Positions 49,615 to 61,604 of a stretch of DNA of 64,000 bases are shown piece by piece. The DNA comes from Leptasterias polaris. Taxonomy: Eukaryota > Echinodermata > Asteroidea > Forcipulatida > Asteriidae. Under the pieces are notes generated by a model, which saw only the letters and a program-made list of their open reading frames with translations, did no database searches and was not told the DNA's origin. Every line of letters starts with the position of its first letter. Positions within the stretch are counted from its first letter, which is position 1. A program made the translations under genes and the position numbers. The stretch lies in assembly GCA_037783415.1 (NCBI GenBank), contig JAZGTN010000006.1:4340001-4404000 (forward strand). The letters run 5' to 3'.

Positions 49615-50603
49615 ACGAAAACTTAATGATATAAATTTGGTTGGTGTACAATGACTCAAAAGGAAAAGTGCTTCTCCTTTGTAAGCTGTATTTATATCCC
49701 CGTTTGTTTTCTTTTCTTATTCATCTCCTGCCAGACGTCCCCCTGTGTCATAAACTCGTCACTCTGTTTTAGGTGATAAAAATAAGTAGGCCTACAACGC
49801 GTAAGGAAAGGGTGAAGGGTAGTTGAACAAAACTTGGATAAATACGCCACCGTCCCAAACTACCATGCAAGGATCAAGGTATTTTGTTTTCTTTAAGTCA
49901 ACAATGTTATCTCAACCACCGCTTCGAAACCACACTGGTGACGCCAAAGGACCGTTACCTGGCTATCGTTAAATCTTTTAGTGCCCACATCGCAGACAAA
50001 CGTTTTCCGCACGTGTGGCTCCATTGTCATGTTTATGCAAGGTCAGTGCGGTGGAGCCTTATGATTGGTCCGTTGTAATTCACCTACACGCGACACTTCG
50101 GTGATTAACCAATAGGGTGGCGTTATTTGTTAGGTCACCGCTTACCTGTGAGCCTAGCGTGAAACTCCACGATACGCCAAACAAAGGAATTCGGGAAAAT
50201 ACAGATATGTCTAACGTTTAAATTGGTTTGTACAGGTTGTAAGTAAAACGCTTACTTTTAAAAAATTGGCACAAGTTTGGTTTCAACTAAAATATTCATT
50301 TAATATCGATACTGTACTAAGGTGAAATGTTGGTGTGATTACAACTTCAAAACAAAGTAATTGTATCAGAATATTTCTAGTTTATTTCAAGGGAACATTC
50401 CAAACTTTTGAAAGAACTTTTCATTGCTTTGGGTTTCTCCGGAATTAAATAACGAGTTGACAAGAACTTGCATACAGTAGGTCTATGATTGTGTGAGCTT
50501 TCAAATTGGTAAATTCTGTTGAACGTGACTCATAATTATTTGAAACTGTTCATACAGTATTCAAAGTGTTCAAAACTAAAGTAGTTTCTCGTTTTGGGTT
50601 GTT

Positions 50604-50646
50604 TGTTTTTTTTGGTTTTTTTTTTTTTTTGGGGGGGGGGGGGGGT
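50604..50646. repeat. poly-T followed by poly-G tract
   Basis: About 14 T then 15 G in a row; strong G-quadruplex potential and likely length-polymorphic or mis-assembled. Confidence 0.9.
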
Positions 50647-51013
50647 TTGCCCAAGCCACATCAGCTCAGCACATCGGTCTGCGTACACACATATCCATTA
50701 TGTCAAGAAATTACAAGATTTTTAAGTAGACCGTGGAGAGCAAGCAGTCTCGTCCCCTTCACAGTATGAGGCAGATAATTAAGTTCATTTCGGTACTGAG
50801 AGGAGCGGTTCCTGAATTGAGTCTTAGAGTGCACAAAAGGTGTACAATGCCGTTAGCAATATGGGGGTCTCTATTGTATTCCTGGAATGAAAAAAATCCA
50901 ACAGCCCACGCGACCGGGCAGGACCAATTGACAATGTAAGAGTTTTCGGGGCGCCCTTACCTTACCGAACTTTGTTGTTCTATGGTTGTTCAATCGGCGG
51001 TGATATTCCGGTC

Positions 51014-51290
51014 CACGTGAGTGACACTTTGGCGGTACTATAATTTAGATAAACATCCTTTTGTGACCTAGCTTGGAGTAATCCCTGGTCGGCGAGCTAT
51101 TCATATGCAAATTACTCACGCGACAGGACGCTACAAGTCTTTAATGAGCTGCAACTTCTATTCAACCCGCACGAGCCATGTCGTCGAGGGGTGCAGGGGT
51201 TTTGAATTAGGTGAGCTAGTGGGTGGGACTTATCCAAGGCAAGGGAGCGGCACCAAACTATATATTCACTGTACCCTCATGGGCCAAATC
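51014..51290 (+). promoter_or_regulatory. ASCL1: ASCL1 upstream control region and TATA box
   Basis: A perfect octamer ATGCAAAT (51105-51112) fits POU factors; CTTTTGT about 50 bp upstream resembles a SOX site. CACGTG (51014-51019), CACGCG (51117-51122) and CACGAG (51170-51175) are the E-/N-box types used by Hes repressors. A TATATAT word at 51259-51265 could set a start near 51290, leaving a 5' UTR of about 170 bp. Sites are seen in the sequence; occupancy is inferred from proneural genes in other animals. Confidence 0.45.
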
Positions 51291-51463
51291 GATTCGTAAA
51301 TGCACCCATTGGTGGACCAGGTTGAACCCCTTGCTCTCGCTACCAAACTTTTTAACTTGTTTTCTGCCAGACAAGTCATCTCGCAAGAAACTAGTTTTAT
51401 TATAATCTCGATAACTTTTCAACAGAAACTTTTTATTTTACCGTTCCTTCATACAACATCAGT

Positions 51464-51994
51464 ATGGAAAACCCACAAAAATTTCTCCAGCAAGCCGTGC
51501 AGCAGTTGGTAAGCGAAGTCAACGCGTCGCTACCAAAACGCGTCACAAAGAGACGGCTCGACCGATCCGACCCCTCTCAGCCTGAACTTGTGCGCTGCAA
51601 ACGGCGAATTCATTTCAACTATTTGCAGCAAACTCCGCCGGTCGCCGTAGCCCGCCGAAACGAGAGGGAACGAAACAGAGTGAAACTCGTCAACTTAGGC
51701 TTCACCAGCCTTCGTCAACAGCTTCCGAACGGCGCTGCCAACAAGAAAATGAGCAAAGTAGAAACATTGAGATCGGCCGTGGACTATATCAAGCAGTTGC
51801 AAGATCTTTTGGATGAGACGGACGCCGTCAACGCCGTGTTCAACAACAGTTCTCTCTCACCGACATGTTCGCTGACTAGCTCACCGTCGCCGTCGAGTTA
51901 TTCCCCCGAGTCGTCATCGAGCGAAGTACTCACTCCGGAGGAAGAAGAACTTGTTAATTTCACAGACTGGTTTACAATGAATGGATCGTGCTGA
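51464..51994 (+). CDS. ASCL1: ASCL1-type proneural bHLH transcription factor
   Basis: A complete 176-residue protein in one exon. The bHLH (about residues 63-115) carries [38 protein letters not shown] and [11 protein letters not shown], practically the ASCL1/2 and achaete-scute consensus; the DNA-contact residues N-E-R-E-R are intact. The C terminus has a serine/proline stretch ([20 protein letters not shown]) and ends with [11 protein letters not shown], the conserved acidic-aromatic motif of this subfamily. It should act in the nucleus as a heterodimer with E proteins on CANNTG boxes, promoting neuronal fate. It is shorter than vertebrate ASCL1, lacking poly-A/poly-Q stretches. The ATG is the first in-frame Met before the domain. 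Divergently placed relative to the paralogue at 36 kb. Confidence 0.95.
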   Translation: MENPQKFLQQAVQQLVSEVNASLPKRVTKRRLDRSDPSQPELVRCKRRIHFNYLQQTPPVAVARRNERERNRVKLVNLGFTSLRQQLPNGAANKKMSKVETLRSAVDYIKQLQDLLDETDAVNAVFNNSSLSPTCSLTSSPSPSSYSPESSSSEVLTPEEEELVNFTDWFTMNGSC

Positions 51995-52025
51995 GAATGT
52001 GTCCTGATGCTGTTTGTTTTATATG

Positions 52026-53757
52026 GTAAGTTACCGTTTGTGTCCTCTCTCTCGTTAAATCACATTGATTTCATGAAGTCAAATCTGACAACAGCAAGGT
52101 TTAACTTAATAACAGTTCTAAAAAGAAACAAACAAACAATAGACTTTATGTAATGATTCAGTCTTCTGCTACATTCAATCTAAGATACTTTTTACAACTC
52201 CCAACATGGTGCTGGCCTCAAAAACACAGAAACACAATTTTAAAAAAACCAAAAACATTTTAGTTTCTATACTCCTACGATTTGACATGAAACTTTATCA
52301 TTGCTTCAATGTTTAAAATCCAATTGTGAGTTTGAATTTTCCGCAAACAAACATAAATGTAGTGGTCTTAATTAAGTTTTATTCATATGAATATTGTCCC
52401 ATACTATTGTGGGGGAAAAGAACAATGTTTGCAGTTGTAGACGCAGTACCGGTACTTAAAAAATGTTTTATAACATCTATTAAAATGGCGGGTGGCAAGA
52501 AGCCGTTAAACGGTAAATAGTTTCCAGTAAAACAAACTGCACGCGTCGTGATATGTTTTACGGCCTTATTAACAAGGTGGCCATTTAAACTCATAGTTAA
52601 TATATACAGCAGCGGTTAACACCTTTTACTCGTTTATGGTGAACTCACGAGCAAAGATAAATAGCCCGTTTAGTTATTTAATCAAAAATTCATACTGTTG
52701 TTTAACTAGCGTGGTTGGCTGATTGGCTCGACTGGTCATAAAACGATTTATGCGGGCACCGTTTTCCTGATGAGTCCGTGTTTACAAATGACTGTTCGGA
52801 GTTATTGTGCAGTCAACACGGAGCAGTCGGACTGTATACTCCGCGTGATTGAGTTAAATAATTAATTATTCATGCATTTTGTTTTTAGTTTTCTGAGTAC
52901 CAAACTTTTTAAACTTGATTTGATTGATTGTTTAGTCATATTTGCACACTTTAATGAATAACTGTCGAGAAAGTGCATCACATGTATAAACACTTGTTAT
53001 GCTGCGAATAAGTGTAGTAGGCCTAATGAAAGTTGAATTAAAAGTTTGTAAACATTTTCGGAAGTGTATTTTTCTTTGTAATATTTTTGGATATAATGTA
53101 TTGGGGAAAAACATGCTGACTTTTAATCGAACTAAATTACTGCTTTTGGTAAAATTAAAAAGACAAAAAACAAAAAAATATTATTATTACTGTTAACAAC
53201 TTTTTCGGTAAGCCGTCGCGTTTTTCATGTACCGGTACTATAGACGTAAACACATTTGTTAAATTAATCAATGCGTTAGTCACAGAGAGTCTTCGCATAA
53301 ATAAAATGTATTCATAAAAATAATACATTTTGTAACAATCAAAGTTGATATATAAAATTGCAATCAATATTTGTAGGAATGTGAAAATGATAGGGTTAAA
53401 AAAAAATTATGAGGAACATATAAAAGTAAATAAATTGAACATTCTTCCTTCAGTTAATCTTTAAAACACACACAATCAAAGTTAAATGATCATTTAATTG
53501 TTTTTCTTGTGACTTATTAATTAACTTCACATTATTCATAAGACTGTGCTTATTGTTATGAATAATGGAACCCTATAATTTGGTTAATTTCATCCTAACC
53601 AAAGCCAATTTCTTTGTTCTTCTGTTATGTATACCCGTTTTGGTTTCATCTATCTGGTAGTTTGTACCAAGCCTTGCCTCCTCTCCCGCGTTTTTCTGCC
53701 AATCATCCTCCTTCATCCTTCATTGAGATTTTTCCTTTTCTTGTGTTTTTCCTATAG
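52026..53757 (+). other. ASCL1: probable intron in the ASCL1 3' UTR
   Basis: Donor ATG then GTAAGT 31 bases after the stop codon; acceptor TTCTTGTGTTTTTCCTATAG with a long pyrimidine tract at 53738-53757. The interior is AT-rich and noncoding. It contains an 11-bp inverted repeat, ATTATTCATAA/TTATGAATAAT (near 53531-53566), whose right half reads ATTGTTATGAATAAT, close to a SOX-POU composite site. Confidence 0.55.
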
Positions 53758-54445
53758 GAGAGGGCGTGTCCCCAGCAAGATGTGACCAATGACAATCTCC
53801 GACGTCGCTTGCGTCAGGCTTGCATTCCTGCCAATCAACACCATCGAGAGCTTGAAGATCGCAGCCGACCGAGTGGGAAAACCACACCGCGGTTCCCCGT
53901 ACGGGAAACGGCCGCTGCAAACAAAGAAATTTCAGCGGGGCTGTGGGACCGTAAGACACCGCTCATCACTGTGCTGGTACCGTGGAGCAGGCATGCCGGA
54001 CTCGGCTGATAGACACAGCGTTCAGTGGGACCCGTTTGGAAAGGGGGGGAATCGACGAGTTATTTTCTTTTCCTGAAGTAAGATCTTCTAAAAACTGACA
54101 TTTCACTGACTGTCTTCAGCTCTTTTCGCGTGCCTCACACGCTGCCGATATTTTGTACTATTAGTATTTCTTTCAAAAAGACAAATTAAAGTGTAAATTG
54201 GTGGAAAACATGAACAGACCAACTTTCAAAAAGCAAAACTTGTCTGTTGAGATCTTATGTTCCTATCCAATTGCATATGTTTCATTACGCAAACAAACAT
54301 TGAATCAGTTTAATTGTTTAATACTTTTTTATACACGAAAGGGGGTAATTTATTAAGTGCCTGTTTGTTCGCTTTATGACTGTATACTTAGCGTGCCTTC
54401 CAATATTTGTAAATAACAATAAATATTGTAAAATATATTATTTTG
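53758..54445 (+). other. ASCL1: probable noncoding last exon of ASCL1 (3' UTR)
   Basis: Begins after a strong acceptor and is GC-richer than its flanks for the first 300 bp, then AT-rich to an AATAAA at 54418-54423. Overlapping frames in two phases (95 and 75 residues) have no family similarity, so noncoding is the better reading. Splicing here is inferred from signals only. Confidence 0.5.
54418..54423 (+). terminator. ASCL1: polyadenylation signal, probable ASCL1 end
   Basis: AATAAA followed within 30 bp by a T/G-containing stretch (ATTATTTTGTACAG). Confidence 0.45.
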
Positions 54446-57400
54446 TACAGAGAGAACTAAATACTTGCAAATTTTGACACTTAACAAATGTATTCATTTT
54501 AACAAAATGATAATTGACTCGCATCGGCCGCTCAATTCAGCATTCCATTCTGATGTAGTGATAATCTTTTTAGGAAAACGATTAATTATAGTTTTAAAGC
54601 ATTGTTATATAACATATTTTTTATATCATTCAGATTTTATAGATACTTTTTCACTTTGAATCGACTCTCCGTAGTGTTCACTCCAAATAAGGCAGTTTGG
54701 AAAGCTTGGGACAAAAACATAGTTATGCAAAAAATTACCGGTACCGCCAACTTTGTTTCACTCAAATGACGTGCGGTACAAGGGTGCAGTATACTGGGCT
54801 ACAATTCTTAATACACCTCTCAAAGAGAGTGTGCATTATTATTTCAAAAAATGTACACTCCCACATTTTTCTTATAAACAAAACGGGAAAAGGAACAGAG
54901 AGTGTCGATATTTATTTAAACAGTGGGGACGATGGTGCTGAATGTAAACTGTGTGCTATCGGCTTCCGCTGAATATTCTTTCTAACTGCCTTTATTAATG
55001 AAACCATTTTGTATTGATATTCTACTTTTATTCTCGGTTAGGGAACAAAACAATTTCGAATTGAAGTTTGCTTTAACGATCAGAATCTGTAGAGAAAGAC
55101 TAAGGGACTTATGATGGCTTCATCTTTTTAGAATTTCAATTTAATTGTAATGTTATCCTCTCGGTTATGGACGCATGTCTTAGCAACGTTGGTGGAGGTT
55201 TTCTCGGCATACGGAAATTGACAAACTTGGTAATGGGGCAGGCAAACTCACATAATGTATGATATAAGATTTGCAAATGGCATCTGCTTGTACCAAATTC
55301 TTATCTATTCTTCAGCGGTGGCATTTGAAGAAGAAAAACAGGTTTAAAAATAGTTCAAGATTCTATTTAAGACACCAATTTTCAACTGGCTTCATTGAGT
55401 TAAAAAAATACACAGGTTTATCTGAAGTAAAGAATCTGATCAAAACAACAGACAAAATAAATGACTTAGTCTCTAATCAGTCTTTGTAATACATTAATAG
55501 GGGACAACTTTCCGAAACATAATTGTGTCTTACCCAAAAAGTCTTAAACAAAAAGTAGATACTGTTAATACTGTTGTCTGTTCGTGTATTATCACTTTTG
55601 ATAGAAACAGACAGACGCATGTTCTTAGGTCACAATGTGTGTTGTAAAGTTTGATAGGTTGTCTGAGATAAACAATTCTCAGATAATATAGGCTAAGTCA
55701 AGTTTAGTTTCGTTTAAAAAGGGAAAATTACAGTCTGTCAATAGAGAATCCTTGTGATGTTGAAAGTATGATTACGGGAAAAAAAATCATTGTACCAATA
55801 ATTTGCATATTTCCAGGTAATTCACTATGACGTCAATGCACATTCGTATTTACCTTTGCCTGGTACATGTTTTTTAGTAAAAAAAAATAAAATAATAACC
55901 ATAAATTTGTGGAAAAAGCTTCCATTAGAAACGAGGAAATAACTCCCCGGAGAAGAATTGTTTGTTTGTCAAAGTCAAAACTGAAAGTTTATTTTTTTAC
56001 TCGGATCTGACAATGAATGGTTGTAAACTAGGAGTCATTTTGGTGGTTTATTTTATATATTACGGAATAATACATCCTTAGGAAGGTCATGTAAATACGA
56101 TTATTGTTTTCTACGATAATTTTTTGAAAGAGTTTAATAAAGTAAAGCACAATTATGTAATTATTGTCTGACTTAAGAGTACGATTTTTGGGGTGGTATT
56201 TTACATGTATTGGTTCGATAGGAGTCATGTAATCTTTATATACCATTGTGAGATTATGGTCGATATACCTATAGGACACAATTTGGTTTGGGTTATTTCT
56301 TTCGCATACTGAAACCAAACGGTGCTCTCTATAGTGTCCACCATATCTCAAACAGGCTAATTGGGCTATTCACTTACGGATAAAACATAAACAGTCTTTT
56401 GGGAATTGAATGTCAGAAAAACTAAAGGAGCAAAGCAGGTATTAGCAACATAAAAAGTGCAAAAAGGCTCCAAAGTTAGTTTTTAGGTTGTCGACTCAAA
56501 TACCCTATTCTGAATAGCGTGACGCGCACGGTACGTCTATTTAGGCCCAAACAACAGCCTTTGGGTGGAATGCATGTTGTATTCCCATTAAATAAACTAC
56601 TAATTCGGTCGAAGGTCATAGAGCCAACATATCTAAAAGGTCGAAGGTCGTGAACTTTTGGACTACAGCCATAATTGTTTCGTTTTTCTGAAGGACATTT
56701 TGAAAAGGGGATTATTATATTTTTAGGGGTAGTTGATGGGCGGCTCAAGGATGTACTTGAGGAGGATATTTGTCTTATTGTTATGAGGTATATAGGAGGA
56801 AAACATGCGTTGACAGGGATGGGTTACAGCAGCCATATTCAAAGAAATGAAAAGAGCATTTAGTTAGTTTCACTGCGACATTGGTGTATACTGAATAAGC
56901 TCAATGGAGTTGTTTTTCGGGTCTGCAGGGCGGATACCACATTGATTTCTTTGTGATGACGTTGTGCACGATGCCTGGCCTAACAATAAGCGCAGACGAA
57001 GTTTTGTCTGGAGAATGGCCGCATTGAACAACGGTTGCCCTGGAAACCGCAAAATTGAATAATTAAGGGTAAATTGAAAAACGTCGGTATCGCAGTCATG
57101 AATTGACACAGGTCTAACCTTTTGCGTGAACAACTCCTGGCCTATCATGTGGGAATATATGTTAATGTTATTTATTTGTTGCTGCTGTTGTTATTGATGT
57201 ATGTTTGTCTTTCTGAATATTCTGTCTAATACCAAAATTAGTCACAATGTTAACTTTTTAATAGAATTCAAAACTTAAAAAAAGTTAGACAACTGTGACG
57301 AGGTACACTGTTCTAAGGACAATGCCTCCACAGGTTTAATTACATTCGATTTTTCACGAATAAGATACCGGCACTAGGATGTGCAAACAATGTGTAAGAT

Positions 57401-59000
57401 TGAAAATGTGAATTTTAATGTCCGTACATTTGCAAACTTACGTATAAAGATGATTGTGGTGAGGAAACTTCCCTTGATTTGATTTTGTCTGAAATGCTAT
57501 AGTTTTTGAGAAGTGATTAAAACAACTAGTTTCAATCTACCGAGGCCAAAACTTGATGTTTGAAAACAGTGAAACAAATCAAGAATTGTTTCACCATTTT
57601 CTCGTGACTCCATTGACCGATTGAGCTTAAACTATCGCAGGTTTGTTATTGCGTGTATACGTTGGGTCACATAAAGTGCGGATACCGGTCTTTGACAATT
57701 ACCAATGTTGGCCACATGTGCTTTAAGCGAACTGCAATAAAGATAATTAATTCCACTCTTAACAATAGTTTCTGTTCAATCAACGCTCAGGAATATATTA
57801 AAAACTGAGGATTTTATTAACATTTGAACTTGCAAATCAACTCATATTGTGACAAGATCTCGTGTATTGTCTTTGTTATTTTCATTTTTTTTTAAAGTGA
57901 ACTGTCAATATAAATGTTTTTCATGAACATTTGTTTAAATGAAAAACTCATTTATTCTATCCATCAATAACAAAAATATATGCTTGAAAATCGAGAAATG
58001 TTTGTCAGCAAAGTCATGTTGTTGTTCACTCATACATTGAACAGTCTCATACATTCTCGCCAATAAATAAACAATTAAAGAAATCTGAACAAAAACAACC
58101 AGCATTGAGTTAACCGCTCTACTCAAGTGAGTCATTTATTATTCATCTAACAAACAGCCAAATCTGCCAATTGTTTGCAACTTCAACCTTGGCCTACTAA
58201 ATTAAACAGAGAAAAAAAGGCAAAGCCTACAAGTATTTTGTTGTGTGTGTGTGGAACGTCCGATGGAGCGTAAAAAACGACGCGCTGAATCCAGCCCGTC
58301 TTCAGCAGACCAAGCCGCCGAAGCAAGCCCACCGTACACCCTAGTTCTTTGTCTGGCCGTCATCGTCAGATCCGGATACCGTGTGCGGGTACCAGACAAC
58401 GGCCCGTTGTTGCTGGTTCTGTAAGTCGTCACCCGATAAAACAAATACTGACAGGTAAAGCTTTTACCAACGTGTACACCTATATTGAAAATTTACCCTT
58501 TTGATGATGACGCTGGTGTCATGTTGTCGTTCAAAATGTTTAATTTAAAAAACCCATGGTCGAACAAGTAGAGCAAATCATGTTATTAAATGTGGTTTGT
58601 AAATGTAACGGTAGCAAGCAAAATATTTGCTAATTTCAGCTGAGCCATTAGGTCTGATCAACTTTATAATTATTGCCCTTAAAAAGGCAGGGTGTAATTT
58701 TGGTAATTACTCAAAGAGTCGCCTCGCTGTCACCTCGGTAAAAGTGGACGGATTCCACGTTCGTGATAAAATACAGTGGCGGTGTTTTGCTGTTTTCTCA
58801 GCGAGTAGGCCTACACTGTCTTCAGCATAAACTTTCACCTGTGACTTTTATTTAAGTAGCTTTCTTGTTTATGTGTCGACAAATCAGCATTACATTGACA
58901 AAAACTAATCTATGACCCACCGTTGATGAGGACAGTGGTGCAACTTACATGTGTTTTTTAAAACTTATATTATATCATCATAAACAATATATGAAAATTT
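54446..59000. other. intergenic, AT-rich, no gene recognised
   Basis: No credible exon. A TTAAAAAGGCA...TTTTGGTAATTACTCAAA segment near 58678-58713 resembles one end of the inverted-repeat family at 61770-62165. Predicted short frames lack similarity. Confidence 0.5.
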
Positions 59001-59721
59001 GGCCCTTGGGTTCAAAACGCTGCAGCCAGAATTGTTACTAACACACACCGGTTTGAACACATTACACCTATAATTCGTCAATTACATTGGTTGCCTGTTT
59101 CGTACAGGATTAATTTTAAAATCCTTTTGTTGACCTTTAAAGCTCTTCATGGTCTTTCTCCAAAGTATTTACAGGATCTTGTTTCCATCCGGAAGGTATC
59201 TTCATATCAACTTAGGTCAGGGAATAATGGTATTTTCTTGGATTATCCTTCTGGTAAAATGTTGACTACATTTGGTGATAGGGCTTTTTCTGTGGCAGCC
59301 CCTAAGCTTTGGAATGCGCTACCGTTTCATATACGTAGCGAACAGAAACTTACCTCTTTTAAATGTAATATAAAAACCTATCTTTTTAAAGCCGCTTTTT
59401 AGTGTGTCTTTCTTCTATGGTCACCTTGTCAGTTAGTTTAGATTTTTAGCATAAATAGGGTTAAAGGCGTCTGTCTCCTGAAAAGGTCAAAACATTACCG
59501 ATGCCAGCAGGGATAGGCCTATGTAATAAGTACTATTAGTTCTCTGTTGGCGGGACAGACGTATCCCCATACTTTTGTTTGGGCGCTGGCCTGGTGACCA
59601 GTCTTTTTTCTTTGTCCTTTTCTTCCATTATGTGCTTTTTAACATGTGTTCTGCGCCTTTGATCATTTTGTATGTAAGGGGCGCAATATAAATTTTAAAT
59701 ATTATTATTATTATTATTATT
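59001..59721 (+). mobile_element. 5'-truncated CR1/L2-like LINE with (ATT)n tail
   Basis: The frame from about 59001 to TAG at 59400-59402 reads VQNAAARIVTNTH..., LHWLPVSYRINFKILLLTFK, ALHGLSPKYLQDL, then AFSVAAPKLWNALPFHIRS and a final FK.NIKTYLFKAAF. This is the highly characteristic C-terminal end of CR1/L2/Jockey-type reverse-transcriptase proteins. It is followed by a 3' UTR ending GGGGCGCAATATAAATTTT and ATT repeats (59698-59721). The rest of the RT and endonuclease is missing, so the copy cannot move by itself. Confidence 0.9.
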
Positions 59722-60015
59722 GTACTCCATGCTTCTGGAAGTGCTTAAATGTCTTTCTTTGTCTTATCTTAAAAATATAAGGCAAAGTTTAGGTTTTCCA
59801 GTATTCAATGTATAACCAATAAGCATGCAAAGCACCGGTGGCATAGGCTTAACAACCAATTCGGCAAATTTCCACCTTTAAGGTAGGCCTATATGCCAAC
59901 GATACATAGATACTGGTTTTCATTAAACAAAAGTGGGACCAGACTATTCCTCCTTCTACCCCCAGTTTGAAAGGCATACAAACTAAGATGGCTGCACTTT
60001 GATAGCCGAGCACTA

Positions 60016-60312
60016 TTATAGACCTTTCCATTGTTGATAAACAAAGTGCGCCGGTTGGCATGGACGGCCGAATGTTAGCAAAACATTCAATCGTGACCAC
60101 ATTCAACATTTTCTGTAAAGATTCATGAACGGAAATACCTTCCATGATTGGTTGATTTGTTTCCAACAAATTCAACCTTATTTTTGAATATTTGTGTAAC
60201 ACTGCTACAAACTGTGGCAATCTGTTTTTGATTTGCAGTTATGGCTTTCCATACTTTTCCAACCTGGGTTGGCAAAAACTCGGGCTGTGACGTTGCAATA
60301 GAAAGGTCTATA
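60016..60312. mobile_element. inverted-repeat element, TATAGACCTTTC ends
   Basis: TATAGACCTTTCCATTG (60017-60033) is inverted at 60296-60312 (CAATAGAAAGGTCTATA) with one mismatch. The right arm also contains TGACGTTGCAATAG, recalling the words in the 35-kb fold-back element. About 300 bp, non-coding. Confidence 0.8.
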
Positions 60313-61604
60313 TTTGACAGTCTGGTCATTCTGGTATGGTTCCCTATTTACGCACACATTCCCATGCTGTATAAATAGGGGCAGACTATAGCTCACACTC
60401 ACAGCTCTATACGAGGGTTATGCATGCATGCATGCAAGCATCTTTGCCCTTTCGAAAACCTGACTTTTTGGCTATACGGCTCCGGCTTAGCTTCCGTCCG
60501 CCTGTCTGAAGTTCTGTAACAAGAAGTGCATGTTTTCAAAAGTATTTACGGAGCTTAGGCCTTATGAGCCTTATGAGGTCCACCTCCCGGGCAATAATAG
60601 TTAAAGTATGGGTACGGTAAGTTGTAACGTACCGTGGGTCAAATTCGTATCAACTGTTTCTCCCAGCTCTCGGAACAAAGATCGCCACAGTTCTATTTCA
60701 TACGAAGGAAAAGTTTCTTTAGTATTGCTTACCAAATTTCATAATAAAAATCGTACTGATAATGATATCGATAACTGATACAAAGTTACGTAATACCATT
60801 TTCAGAATAAAAGTTTACTGATCGGCTTAGCCAGATAATGCTAAACTTCAGAATGTTTCGCCGTGTTAGATCTTCTCTTCAGTTTATCTGATTGGGTGGT
60901 TTTGAACTATTTAAACAGTGGCCGGTCAAAATCATATCGCCAGGTACGAGAGATAACAGCAGGAGCACAGCGGTTGTTCACAATGCAGCAATCCTTTCTT
61001 TTTCGTAAAAATTACAATAAAAAAATCCCTACTTTTCATTCAAATTTCATCAACCTATGTTATCATGCAATCCTACAAAAATTCCCGAGCTTTATCCAAG
61101 AACGAAAATAATATAAATACCCCATGTTCGTTGCTGTAATTCGGAGAGAGAAAAACTTACAACAGTTTCACGTGACATTTTTTTTAGAACTAGTCGTCTA
61201 CAATTGTTATGTCGCCCGCAGGCGGGACGTTCTACGGCGACTCCGATCTCATCTATGCAGGCATACAGCTCTGTCGTGAACCAGCACCAGTCTACAATTG
61301 CATTACACAAAAGTACGGTTAAATAAATAACTATGCAAAACACACACGGCCTGCCTATACTGATATTTCGTTTTTCTACAAATCGAAATTGAAATAAAAA
61401 CATACCCGAACATTCACAATTTACGTTGTTTTCATATTAGAAGAAATGTGATTAGTTTGACGCCGGGTATTGGGTCATTATCAAAGGTAAGTCACGTGTC
61501 GTGTGTTTTTAGAAATTTAAAGCAATTAAATAACCGACTGCCTCTTCCCCAAAACCAATGATGTATCATATAAAATTACTGCTATCTGGAATAGAGTAAG
61601 GTGT
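60313..61604. other. intergenic, no gene recognised
   Basis: AT-rich. A GCATGCATGCATGCA tract lies at about 60421-60436. Short open frames on both strands show no similarity. Confidence 0.5.

Larger units (their letters stand above)
46297..51000. other. noncoding region between the unknown gene and ASCL1
   Basis: It contains four inverted-repeat structures and several CTCF-like words, listed separately, plus a TG run near 49510-49530. The predicted 129-residue minus frame at 49104-49493 shows no recognisable similarity. Confidence 0.5.

Noticed and set aside
52771..52830. CTGATGAGTCCG, resembling a hammerhead ribozyme core
   Set aside because: The second conserved core (CGAAA) does not follow the candidate stem II, so the ribozyme cannot form.
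53782..54076. Two overlapping plus frames (75 and 95 residues) after ASCL1
   Set aside because: No similarity, and the position after a strong acceptor and before AATAAA fits a noncoding 3' UTR exon.
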